DNA from: Tianweitania aestuarii
GTDB taxonomy: Bacteria > Pseudomonadota > Alphaproteobacteria > Rhizobiales > Rhizobiaceae
Direction of reading: 5' to 3'
Assembly: GCF_018457165.1 (NCBI RefSeq)
Contig: NZ_JAFMNX010000004.1
Coordinates: 235,427-299,426 of the forward strand
DNA length: 64,000 bases
Of this stretch, positions 55,821 to 63,851 are shown in pieces. A program made the position numbers and the translations under genes. Below the pieces are notes generated by a model. It was not told the DNA's origin and made no database searches. It worked only from the letters and a program-made list of their open reading frames with translations. Every line of letters starts with the position of its first letter. Within the stretch, counting starts at the first letter, position 1.

Positions 55821-56720
55821 TTAGGCGAGGGAGGCCGCTTGGGCCTTCGATACGGCGGCTTTCAGCTTGGCGACGGTGTCCTCGCTTGGCGCCTGCAGCG
55901 GCAAACGCACGCCTCCGACCGGCATGCCAGCCAGTTCCATGTAATGCTTCAAGGGGCCAGGATTGGTTTCGAGGAAGATCGTTTCGAGAACCGGATCGAT
56001 CTTGTTCTGGAGAGACATGGCTTCCTTGAGCTTGCCAGCGTGAGCAAGGGCGAAGACCTCGAGCCAGATTTTCGGATAAATCGACGCTGAAGCGAGAACG
56101 CCGCCCTTGGCACCGAGCGCCACATGGGTGGCAAACAGCGGTTCTTCACCAGAAAGCACGGCGATCTTGTCGCCGGCATATTTGATGGTCTTGATGAATT
56201 CCGGCATGTCATAAGAGGAGAACTTCATACCGATGATGGTGCCATCTTCGGCCATGGCCTGAACGCCCTCAGCCGTCATCGCCACCGTCGTGCGGCGCGG
56301 AATTTGATACAGCATCACCGGAATATCGACCTGGTCGCGATACGCCTTGAAGTATTCGCGCATGCCGTCTTGCGTGCCCGGCGCGTAGTAAGGCGTGACC
56401 GTCATAACGGCGGCTGCGCCAGCCTGCGTGAAATCCTTGGCGGCTTCGACGGCGTCCTTGAAGCCAGTCGACAAAACGCCCGGAACAACTGGCTTGTCGC
56501 CAGCTTCCTCGACGCAAGCAGCAACGATTGCCTGGCGCTCTTCGCGAGAGAATGCGGTGTATTCGCCTGTGCCGCCGATCGGAACGACCCCCGAGGCGCC
56601 TGCGTCCAATTGAAAGCGAACGAGCTTCTTCAGCCCGGCAACATCGACAGCACCATCAGCCATAAGCGGCGTGACGATAGCGGTATAAAGACCATCAAAG
56701 TCATCGCGGGTAAGAGCCAT
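55821..56720 (-). CDS. DapA-family lyase/dehydratase
   Basis: A protein of 299 residues of the dihydrodipicolinate synthase/N-acetylneuraminate lyase family. The Schiff-base Lys is in IIGMKFSSYD and the catalytic Tyr in MLYQIPRRTT, with Arg kept. The GTTGE motif of true DapA is changed to GGTGEY, so it is probably a keto-acid aldolase or dehydratase of a catabolic route, not lysine biosynthesis. The ATG at 56720 has a poor RBS. It is the first gene of the operon with the FAD oxidase and amino-acid importer. Confidence 0.85.
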   Translation of the reverse strand: MALTRDDFDGLYTAIVTPLMADGAVDVAGLKKLVRFQLDAGASGVVPIGGTGEYTAFSREERQAIVAACVEEAGDKPVVPGVLSTGFKDAVEAAKDFTQAGAAAVMTVTPYYAPGTQDGMREYFKAYRDQVDIPVMLYQIPRRTTVAMTAEGVQAMAEDGTIIGMKFSSYDMPEFIKTIKYAGDKIAVLSGEEPLFATHVALGAKGGVLASASIYPKIWLEVFALAHAGKLKEAMSLQNKIDPVLETIFLETNPGPLKHYMELAGMPVGGVRLPLQAPSEDTVAKLKAAVSKAQAASLA

Positions 56721-57009
56721 CAATCGATACCTGTCTGCATGCTGCATTTGCGAGGCGCTGTGCCTCCATCTCATGTCGGGCCCCCACTACGGAGTCTGAC
56801 ATCAACTCACCCCACGGTATCCACAAAAATGCGCCGGTCAATAGCGCGGTCTAAAAATTCCACTATCCGATAATTAGGTGAGTGATCCTAGCGGATCACC
56901 AGCGCCGCGATCTTAGTTTCTTTCGAAAGGAGGCTCCCCCGCAGCTTCTGTTCCCATCTGTTCAGAAGTAGTAAGGGTCCAGAACGAATAAGAGCCTGGC
57001 GATATATAA
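56721..57009. promoter_or_regulatory. Upstream region of the DapA-family operon
   Basis: These 289 bp hold no recognisable intact gene. A perfect repeat GTGATCC-TAGC-GGATCAC at 56882-56899 could be an operator for the minus-strand operon. An A/T-rich stretch at about 56850-56876 is the likeliest promoter. Confidence 0.4.
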
Positions 57010-57318
57010 GTGCGTTCTGACGCACGAACCGCTGATGCCGAGCTCGTCGGCCAGCTTGAGGCTGCACAGGATGAAAGCGCTAGTAACACCCTGAATGTCG
57101 TAGCTGCGCAGGCTGCAGCGGCGGGGGTGCTGCCGAGGCTGTATTGGCGCGCGACCCAACGCCATCAGACGCGATCATCGAGATATCGGAAAGCGCGGTT
57201 GCGATCTGATCGTCATGGCCTCACAAGGCCGTCGTGGCGTGCCGCGCATGATGCCTGGAAGCTAGACCACCAAAGCACTGGCACGCTCCGATATATTCCT
57301 GTGCTGGTGATCCGCTGA
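57010..57318 (+). pseudogene. Decayed universal stress protein (UspA-family) gene
   Basis: Pieces of a Usp C-terminus can be read in order but in three different frames. AEAVLARDPTPSDAIIE is at about 57132-57182. GCDLIVMASQGRRGV is at 57197-57241, where a family protein would have MASHGRRG. IPVLVIR with a stop ends at 57318. A TAG at 57263-57265 interrupts the middle piece. An upstream coding-like stretch from 57010 matches the helical part of such proteins. The first 40 or so codons are not detectable. At least three frameshifts and one stop make it non-functional. Confidence 0.72.
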
Positions 57319-57348
57319 CCCAACTGACCAGAAAGACCGGGATCGTAC

Positions 57349-58383
57349 ATGAAGACGCTTGTTTTTGGCACTAAGCCCTATGATCGGCGCTTCCTCGAAG
57401 CTGCCAATGACCAGCATGGGCACAGCCTGACCTTTCTTGAGCCTCGGCTGGACGAAGCAACGGCGGCGCTGGCGGCCGGATATGAGGCCGTTTGCGTGTT
57501 CGTCAACGACACGGTCTCGCGGCCCGTGCTGGACATCCTGGCAGAAGGCGGGGTGAGGGTCGTTGCGTTGCGTTGCGCGGGCTACAACAATGTCGATCTG
57601 GCTGCAGCAGAAGAACTTGGGATCGCCGTCGTAAGGGTGCCGGCCTACTCGCCCAATGCGGTGTCGGAGTTTACGGTCGGCCTGGTGCTTGCGCTTGATC
57701 GGAAGATCCATCGTGCCTGGGCCCGGGTGCGCGAGAACAACTTCGCGCTGGACGGGCTTATCGGCCGCAATCTGGAAAGCCGCACCGTTGGTGTCATCGG
57801 AACAGGACGGATTGGTGCCCTTGTTGCCCGCGCTTTCAAGCTTGGTTTCGGATGTGAGGTATTGGCGAGCGATCCTTATCCCGACGCGGAACTGGCGGCC
57901 GTCGGCATCCGCTATGTCGAGCCGGAGATGGTTCTGCGCAGCAGCGACATCGTTTCGCTGCACTGCCCTTTGACGCCGAAAACCCGCCATCTCGTTGATG
58001 CAAAGGCGATCGCGGAAGCGCGCGACGGGCTGTTGCTCGTCAACACAAGCCGTGGTGCCTTGATCGACACGCGCGCTGTCATCGACGGCTTGAAAAGCGG
58101 CAAGATCGGCGGCGTGGCGCTCGATGTTTACGAGCAGGAAGCCGACCTGTTCTTTGAAGATCTGTCGAGCGAGATCATCCAAGACGACGACTTCCAGCGT
58201 TTGCTGACCTTTCCGAACGTGCTGGTCACAGGTCACCAGGCCTTTCTGACGGAAGAAGCGTTGCGCGCCATCGCGGAGACCACACTGACAAGCCTTTCAG
58301 ATTACGAGGCTGGTCGTCCTTTGGCGAACCGGGTTGAAGCCGAGAAGGTTCGTCCGTCACATCTAGCAAGCGAGGCGTCATAA
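57349..58383 (+). CDS. ldhA: D-lactate dehydrogenase (D-isomer 2-hydroxyacid family)
   Basis: A protein of 344 residues. The NAD motif is VGVIGTGRIGALVA at about residue 144; catalytic Arg is in NTSRGALID, Glu in DVYEQEADLFF and His in VTGHQAFLTEEA. The YEQEADLFFED block is typical of NAD-dependent fermentative D-lactate dehydrogenases, which reduce pyruvate to D-lactate. It lies directly after the decayed stress gene. Usp and lactate dehydrogenase genes often adjoin in low-oxygen response regions, but the sequence here does not show such control. Confidence 0.87.
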   Translation: MKTLVFGTKPYDRRFLEAANDQHGHSLTFLEPRLDEATAALAAGYEAVCVFVNDTVSRPVLDILAEGGVRVVALRCAGYNNVDLAAAEELGIAVVRVPAYSPNAVSEFTVGLVLALDRKIHRAWARVRENNFALDGLIGRNLESRTVGVIGTGRIGALVARAFKLGFGCEVLASDPYPDAELAAVGIRYVEPEMVLRSSDIVSLHCPLTPKTRHLVDAKAIAEARDGLLLVNTSRGALIDTRAVIDGLKSGKIGGVALDVYEQEADLFFEDLSSEIIQDDDFQRLLTFPNVLVTGHQAFLTEEALRAIAETTLTSLSDYEAGRPLANRVEAEKVRPSHLASEAS

Positions 58384-58435
58384 CGAGCGCATCAGTCGCT
58401 TGCCGCCTGCCGAAAAACATGATCTAAACCCTGCC

Positions 58436-58527
58436 AACCACAGGGGTGCTCCGTATTGCCGGGGCTGAGACTGCAGCGTCATGTTGCGAAACCCTCAAGC
58501 TGATCTGGATAATTCCAGCGGAGCGAG
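58436..58527 (+). promoter_or_regulatory. TPP (thiamin pyrophosphate) riboswitch, THI element
   Basis: The conserved THI-box parts occur in order: ACAGGGGTGCTCC (from 58439), GGGGCTGAGA (58461-58470), ACCCTC (58491-58496), and CTGATCTGGATAATTCCAGC (58500-58519), followed by GGAGCGAGG. The 3' end runs into the ribosome-binding area of the ykoF-like gene at 58535, so TPP binding probably hides the start site and shuts down the operon. Confidence 0.95.
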
Positions 58528-58534
58528 GCGGATC

Positions 58535-59143
58535 ATGTTTTCTGGCGCACAACTATCCTTGTATCCGATGACCGACGATTTCGTGTCGGTCATCCTGAGC
58601 AGTCTGTCGGCTCTTGATCCGTATCGGGACCGGTTCAGGATCGAAACGGATGACATCTCGACATTGCTGGTCGGTCCGCCGGAGGAACTGTTCCCGGCCA
58701 TGCGCGATCTGCATGTCGCGGCATCGCGCAACGGCGTTCATTGCGTGCTGCATGCCACGGTGTCCCGGGGATGCCCCGGCGAGCCGGACGATCCGATCTG
58801 CACACCAATCCAGGGGCTTACGTCCAACACCCCGCTTGCCCAGCGGATCGCGGGTGCGCTGAACGCGGCGCATGGCGCAGAGGCGAAAGGGCAAAGTGTT
58901 GCGGCACAGCTGTCGCTTTATCCTCTCGGTGCCGGTCACCATATGGATGAGATCTATGGCTGCATCGACTTCCTGAAGCAGTCCGGCGTGTTCGGGAAAT
59001 CCAAGAACTTCTGCACGACCTTGCGCGGTGATGCCGGGCCGGTTTTCGCCACGCTAAGCGAGGCTTTCCTGCGATTTGGCTCGCCGGAAGGTCACCTTGC
59101 GCTTGATCTGACTGTTTCGGCCAACAGCCCGACCGCTGCCTGA
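58535..59143 (+). CDS. ykoF: YkoF-family thiamin/HMP-binding protein
   Basis: A protein of 202 residues with two repeats of the YkoF fold, each beginning AQLSLYP (residues 5 and about 129). Bacillus YkoF binds thiamin and hydroxymethylpyrimidine and sits in a transport operon. The ATG at 58535 is the first after the riboswitch; an earlier in-frame ATG at 58481 lies inside the riboswitch and is rejected. It opens the thiamin-precursor uptake operon. Confidence 0.9.
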   Translation: MFSGAQLSLYPMTDDFVSVILSSLSALDPYRDRFRIETDDISTLLVGPPEELFPAMRDLHVAASRNGVHCVLHATVSRGCPGEPDDPICTPIQGLTSNTPLAQRIAGALNAAHGAEAKGQSVAAQLSLYPLGAGHHMDEIYGCIDFLKQSGVFGKSKNFCTTLRGDAGPVFATLSEAFLRFGSPEGHLALDLTVSANSPTAA

Positions 59144-59167
59144 TCGCTTTTCAGCGCGACCGTCATC

Positions 59168-59947
59168 ATGTCTGAAAAAGCATCCTTAGTGGCTCGAGCG
59201 GGACCGGCTGGCTTGGCGATCGCCGGGCTCTTGCTGGCTTGGCAGCTTTATGCCGAGCTGTCCGGCATCAGTCCAACCACCTTGCCGTCGCCGTGGCGGG
59301 TGGCGCAGCAGGCGTGGATCCACAAAACAGCGTTGTATGACAACGCGTTACCGACGGTACGAGCAACCCTGTTTGGCTTTGCTTGTTCGCTGATGACGGC
59401 CTTTCTTCTGTCGATCCTGATGGACTTTTCGCGACCGCTGCGGCGGGCTTTGTTTCCGGTGTTCATCATCAGCCAGACCCTGCCGCTGGTCGCGATTGCG
59501 CCGTTGGTGGTGCTTTGGTTCGGGTTTGGGCTGGTGCCGAAGATCATGCTGGTGGCGCTGGTGACGTTCTTTCCGATGCTGGTGGCTTTGGTGCAGGGGT
59601 ATGAGGCGACGGAGAAGGAGATTGCGCAGCTTTTGCAGTCGATGGGAGCGAGCCGCTGGCGGGTTTTCTGGCTGGCAAGACTGCCTTCCGCGCTGCCGTT
59701 CTTCTTCGCGGGACTAAGGATATCAATCACTTACGCGGTGGTCGGGGCGATCTTTGCGGAATATGCGGGGGCGGCCAAGGGGCTGGGGATCTATATCCTC
59801 AACGCCAAGAACAATTTTCGGCCCGATCTTGTGCTTGCGGCGGTGGGTGTGAGCGCCACGCTGACGCTGGTTCTGTTTGGAATTACCGTTCTCGTTCAAA
59901 GACTTGCAATGCCCTGGCACCGCTTCGAGCGGGAGCAGGCGCGGTGA
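59168..59947 (+). CDS. thiX: Thiamin-precursor ABC transporter permease ThiX
   Basis: A protein of 259 residues, about six membrane segments, of the SsuC/TauC/ThiX type, with the coupling motif EKEIAQLLQSMGASRWRVFW. With ThiZ and ThiY downstream it forms a hydroxymethyl- or formylaminopyrimidine importer. The RBS is poor, suggesting coupling with the ykoF gene 24 bp upstream. It overlaps thiZ by 4 bp. Confidence 0.88.
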   Translation: MSEKASLVARAGPAGLAIAGLLLAWQLYAELSGISPTTLPSPWRVAQQAWIHKTALYDNALPTVRATLFGFACSLMTAFLLSILMDFSRPLRRALFPVFIISQTLPLVAIAPLVVLWFGFGLVPKIMLVALVTFFPMLVALVQGYEATEKEIAQLLQSMGASRWRVFWLARLPSALPFFFAGLRISITYAVVGAIFAEYAGAAKGLGIYILNAKNNFRPDLVLAAVGVSATLTLVLFGITVLVQRLAMPWHRFEREQAR

Positions 59948-60717
59948 GCGGGATGCGGCTTCAGCTGGAGGATATCCGCAAAAACTTCGGCGAAACCGCC
60001 GTGCTTGACGGGGTTTCGCTGCATGTCCGGGAGGGCGAGTTCGTTTCCATTCTAGGGCCGTCAGGTGCCGGTAAATCGACGTTGTTCCAGCTGCTTACGG
60101 GCGCAGAACACGCAGATGGCGGCGCAATTTCGGTGAATGGCGCGTCCGTTTCGGGCCAAAATCGCGATTTGGCATTCATGCCGCAGCGCGATGCGCTGAT
60201 GCCCTGGCGATCCATCCTCGACAATGTGACTCTCTGGCTCGAAGTTCAGGGCATGACCCGAAAAGCGGCCCGCGCGAAGGTCACGCCCTTGCTCGGTGAA
60301 TTCGGGCTGGCGGGTTTCGAGAATCACTACCCCGCACAACTTTCCGGCGGCATGCGACAGCGGGCGGCGCTGCTACGTACGGTTGTGCAGGAGCGAAGTC
60401 TGCTGCTTCTGGATGAACCCTTCGGCGCGCTCGATGCGCTGACCCGGACGAGCATGCAGCGCTGGCTCGAGGTGATGTGGAAGCGGCATCGCTGGACGGC
60501 TTTGTTGATCACGCATGATGTGCGCGAAGCCGTGTTCCTGTCGGACCGGATCTATGTGCTGTCGGCACGGCCGGCACGGGTGCTGCACGAATTTCAAATC
60601 CCTTTGCCGCGACCACGGGATGGTTCGGCCAAAGGGCTTCAGGAGGCCAGCGCCATCGAGGCGGCTGTGCTGGAGACGCTTTTGATCCGCGAACAGGCTG
60701 GAGGGCCTCATCCATGA
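59944..60717 (+). CDS. thiZ: Thiamin-precursor ABC transporter ATPase ThiZ
   Basis: A protein of 257 residues starting at GTG 59944 (GTGA overlap with thiX). Walker A GPSGAGKST is at about residue 39; signature LSGGMRQRAALLRTV and Walker B LLLDEPFGALDA follow. It belongs to the TauB/SsuB/ThiZ branch. It overlaps thiY by 4 bp. Confidence 0.9.
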   Translation: MSGMRLQLEDIRKNFGETAVLDGVSLHVREGEFVSILGPSGAGKSTLFQLLTGAEHADGGAISVNGASVSGQNRDLAFMPQRDALMPWRSILDNVTLWLEVQGMTRKAARAKVTPLLGEFGLAGFENHYPAQLSGGMRQRAALLRTVVQERSLLLLDEPFGALDALTRTSMQRWLEVMWKRHRWTALLITHDVREAVFLSDRIYVLSARPARVLHEFQIPLPRPRDGSAKGLQEASAIEAAVLETLLIREQAGGPHP

Positions 60718-61730
60718 CGATCATCAATCGCCGAACGACACTTCTGCTCGGGCTCGCCACCGGTGCAGCCTGGTCTTTGCCGGTCCGGGCGCAAGACAGA
60801 ACGAAGGTGACGGTCGCACTGGACTGGACGCCGAACACCAATCACATCGGCCTTTATGTCGCCCGCGAGAAGGGCTTCTATGCCGACGCCGGTCTGGATG
60901 TCGAAATCCTGCCTTATGGCGACACCAGCGCCGGGGCACTGATCAGCAACGGGGTCGCCGATTTCGGTGTGACGGGCGCGATCGGCTTTTTCACGCAGCG
61001 CGCTGCGGGTGCCGATCTGAAGGCGGTGTATGCGGTCGTGCAAACCGAAACCGGGCGGCTCGTCTTCAACGATGACCGGCAGGACATCCAGCGCCCCCGC
61101 GATCTGGTGGGGAAGACCTATGGGGGCTTCGGCAGCAATTGGGAAAACGCGCTGATCAGCACGATCATCCGCAATGATGGCGGCGAGGGCGATTTCGAGA
61201 CGGTGACGCTCGGCACTTCGGCTTACGAGGCGCTGGCCAATGGCGCGGTGGATTTCACGCTGGAAGTCTATACCTGGGAAGGCGTGAAGGCGGAGCTCGA
61301 GGGACGCAAGCAACGCGCTTTCCGGTATGCCGATTTCGGCGTGCCCGACCAGCACACGACGTTTCTGGCGTCGAGTGAAGCAAAGCTTCAAGCCAAGCCG
61401 GAGGCTGCAAAGGCTTTCGTTCAGGCCACGCAACGCGGCTACGCCTTTGCCGCCGAGAACAGCAAGGAGGCCGCCGCGATCCTGGTTGAAGCCAACAAGG
61501 ACATGCTGACCGATCCTCAGCTGATCGAGGATTCGATGAAAGCGCTGGTGGAGGGCCATTATCTGGCGCGGCCGGATGGCACGGTTGGCGAGATCGACGG
61601 GGCGAAGACCGAGGCGATGGGCGCCTTCCTGTTTTCGGCCGGCATCCTGCGCGATGGCAATGGCGAGGCGCTCGCCATGCAGCCCGATTTCAGGGACTAC
61701 TACACCAACACGTTTTTTGATGGTGCCTGA
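60714..61730 (+). CDS. thiY: Thiamin-precursor binding protein ThiY
   Basis: A protein of 338 residues with a signal peptide of about 24 residues (NRRTTLLLGL, ending VRAQ) and an NMT1/THI5-like domain. The block VALDWTPNTNHIGLYVAREK is diagnostic for ThiY/Thi5-type pyrimidine-binding proteins. It presents formylaminopyrimidine or hydroxymethylpyrimidine to ThiXZ. The flavin monooxygenase gene begins a few bases after its stop. Confidence 0.92.
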   Translation: MTIINRRTTLLLGLATGAAWSLPVRAQDRTKVTVALDWTPNTNHIGLYVAREKGFYADAGLDVEILPYGDTSAGALISNGVADFGVTGAIGFFTQRAAGADLKAVYAVVQTETGRLVFNDDRQDIQRPRDLVGKTYGGFGSNWENALISTIIRNDGGEGDFETVTLGTSAYEALANGAVDFTLEVYTWEGVKAELEGRKQRAFRYADFGVPDQHTTFLASSEAKLQAKPEAAKAFVQATQRGYAFAAENSKEAAAILVEANKDMLTDPQLIEDSMKALVEGHYLARPDGTVGEIDGAKTEAMGAFLFSAGILRDGNGEALAMQPDFRDYYTNTFFDGA

Positions 61731-61750
61731 TCTTGGCCGGGACCAAGCGC

Positions 61751-62992
61751 ATGCGGCTCAACGCGGTGCTTTATGGGTTGGGCGCCCATGAAGCCGCGTG
61801 GCGGATGCCGGAAAGCGATCCGCTTGCCGTAACCAAGCTGCCCTTCTGGGTGGATGTGGCGCAACGCGCGGAGGCGGCGGGTTTCGACGCGCTGTTTCTG
61901 GGCGACGTGCTGACCTTGCAGGCCGGAGCGGACCGGCATCTTTCCGACGCGATGGACCCGATCGTGATCATGTCCGCGCTGGCTGCCGTGACCAGCCGCA
62001 TAGGGCTGATCGCGACGGCTTCAACGAGCTTCGATCATCCGTTTCATCTTGCCCGCCGCTTTGCCTGCCTCGATCATATCAGCGGCGGCCGGGCAGGGTG
62101 GAACATCGTGACCTCGTCCAATGCGCTGGAAGCCCGCAACTTCGGGCTCGATGCGATGCCGGACCATGCCGAGCGCTATGCGCGTGCTGCCGATGTCGTG
62201 GATGCCGTTGTGGCGCTTTGGGACAGCTGGGATGCCGACGCCAAGATCGCCGATCAGCAAAGCGGGCAGTATCTCGATCTTTCCAGGATCCGGCGGGTCG
62301 ATCATCAGGGACCATTCGTGCGCACCGCCGGACCGCTCAACGTGCCGCGTCCGCCGCAAGGGCGGCCGATGCTGGCGCAGGCTGGATCATCGGAAGCGGG
62401 GCGGGCCTTTGCTGCGGCACGCGCCGACATCGTGTTTACCGTGCAGTCCGATCTGACGGCAGCACAGGCCTTCTACCGGGACGTGAAGGCGCGGGCAGTG
62501 AAGGCGGGGCGTGATCCCGATGATCTCTGCATTCTGCCGGGCATCGTTCCGATCGCGGCTGCAACAAAGGCCGAGGCGGAAGCGCGGCTCGCCGAACTGA
62601 ACGGCTTTGCCGTTCTGGATCATCTGATCGCCAAGGGGTCCGAGTTCCTTGGGGTCGACCTGAGCAGGCTTGATCTGGATGCGCCTTTGCCCGATGGCCT
62701 GATGAACGGCGTCGGCAATCAGGCAAGCCAGAGCCGCGTTGAGGTTCTTGTTGGAATTGCCCAGCGCGAGGATCTGACCGTGCGCCAGTTGTTGGCGCGG
62801 CTGGCAAGCGGACGCGGACATCTGCTGGCGGTTGGAACGGGTGCCGAGATTGCGGATCTCAAGGAGGAATGGCTGGATAGCAAAGCGGCGGACGGTTTCA
62901 ACGTGATGTGCCCGGTTCTGCCAGGCGACCTTCAGCGCTTCGCTTGCCACGTCATGCCGATCCTGCACCAACGCGGCCTCACGGTGTCCTGA
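61751..62992 (+). CDS. FMN-dependent monooxygenase (NtaA/SnaA/DszA family)
   Basis: A protein of 413 residues of the bacterial-luciferase-like superfamily, NtaA/DszA branch. Typical segments are GAHEAAWRMPESDP near the start, SRIGLIATASTSFDHPFHLA, and GGRAGWNIVTSSNALEARNFG. It uses reduced flavin and oxygen to break C-N or C-S bonds. The ATG at 61751 fits the family N-terminus; a TTG at 61733 is the alternative. It lies 20 bp after thiY, so it is probably under the TPP riboswitch. Confidence 0.85.
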   Translation: MRLNAVLYGLGAHEAAWRMPESDPLAVTKLPFWVDVAQRAEAAGFDALFLGDVLTLQAGADRHLSDAMDPIVIMSALAAVTSRIGLIATASTSFDHPFHLARRFACLDHISGGRAGWNIVTSSNALEARNFGLDAMPDHAERYARAADVVDAVVALWDSWDADAKIADQQSGQYLDLSRIRRVDHQGPFVRTAGPLNVPRPPQGRPMLAQAGSSEAGRAFAAARADIVFTVQSDLTAAQAFYRDVKARAVKAGRDPDDLCILPGIVPIAAATKAEAEARLAELNGFAVLDHLIAKGSEFLGVDLSRLDLDAPLPDGLMNGVGNQASQSRVEVLVGIAQREDLTVRQLLARLASGRGHLLAVGTGAEIADLKEEWLDSKAADGFNVMCPVLPGDLQRFACHVMPILHQRGLTVS

Positions 62993-63240
62993 CTTGACTT
63001 CCGGGGGGCACTCACACACCTTGTTTCAATGACAACGGCCGACCAGCTCTCGCATCTCAAACGGGTGTGTCCACTCGCAGGACACTAACCCCCGGCCACG
63101 GTCGCGTCGCGCCCCGGTCGAGGGGCATTGCCGAACCACCGCTCGAGCGGTGACGTTCACGATTTGCGCGACACCCATTCCAATCGAACGATAACAGCCC
63201 GTAGGTGATGCTTTCGCCGTGCGGGCCGAAGAGGTCAAAC

Positions 63241-63657
63241 ATGTCCAGCACACAAACGGGCCGCAAGCCCGCCATCCAGATTACACAAACCGATTACGAC
63301 AAGCTCGCGCTTCTTGCCGACAGTGCAACGCATGTCAGCGAAGCCGTGCTCGATGAGCTTTCAGCGGAGCTCGACCGAGCGCGCATCGTGCCCGACAACA
63401 AGCTGCGCGATAAGGTCGTGCGCATGGGCTCGCGGCTGCGCTATTCCACCAACAATGGTGACAGTCGCGATGTCACGCTGGTTTTCCCCGGCGAAGCGGA
63501 TATTGCCGAAGGCCGGATTTCGATCCTGACGCCGATCGGCACGGCGCTCATCGGCTTGTCGGAAGGACAGTCGATCGAATGGGTGGCGCGTGACGGCAAG
63601 AGCCATCGTCTTCTTGTCGAGAGCGTGGGAGAGGTGGCGGAGCCGCAGGCCTCCTGA
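63241..63657 (+). CDS. rnk: Rnk family regulator of nucleoside diphosphate kinase / GreA-like protein
   Basis: A protein of 138 residues. The N-terminal helical part (about residues 15-55) and the C-terminal GreA/GreB-type domain with ISILTPIGTALIGLSEGQSI fit Rnk, which binds RNA polymerase. RBS AGAGG precedes the ATG. The 248 bp upstream hold a perfect 16-bp palindrome at 63137-63152 and a small hairpin at 63067-63085, but no gene. Confidence 0.85.
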   Translation: MSSTQTGRKPAIQITQTDYDKLALLADSATHVSEAVLDELSAELDRARIVPDNKLRDKVVRMGSRLRYSTNNGDSRDVTLVFPGEADIAEGRISILTPIGTALIGLSEGQSIEWVARDGKSHRLLVESVGEVAEPQAS

Positions 63658-63851
63658 GGCAAGAGGACTATTCAGCCGTTTGGCTCCGAAGAGAAGGTGC
63701 CAGCAAGTGTTGGCATCTTTAAATTTGTTAATATTGATCGCCTGCTGTTCGCGGTTGTGAAAATGTTCGCCTTCGGCATTCACGCTTCTACTTCTTCTGT
63801 TAGTGTTTGAGAGCATCAGTTTTCCCAGCAACCTTTAACCGGAGTTCACCG

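Noticed and set aside
28623..56720. Idea that the DAO oxidase and the DapA-family lyase form a hydroxyproline pathway
   Set aside because: The two genes are over 25 kb apart in different operons, and no hydroxyproline epimerase gene is present in the window.
57262..58236. Open frame of 324 codons on the minus strand opposite the D-lactate dehydrogenase gene
   Set aside because: Antisense shadow; the plus-strand protein has all catalytic residues of its family.
58481..58534. Earlier ATG for the ykoF-like gene
   Set aside because: It lies inside the TPP riboswitch core, and the added residues match no YkoF protein.
63137..63152. Perfect 16-bp palindrome CACCGCTCGAGCGGTG upstream of rnk
   Set aside because: It could be an operator or a chance palindrome in G+C-rich DNA; there is no second site and no regulator gene next to it.
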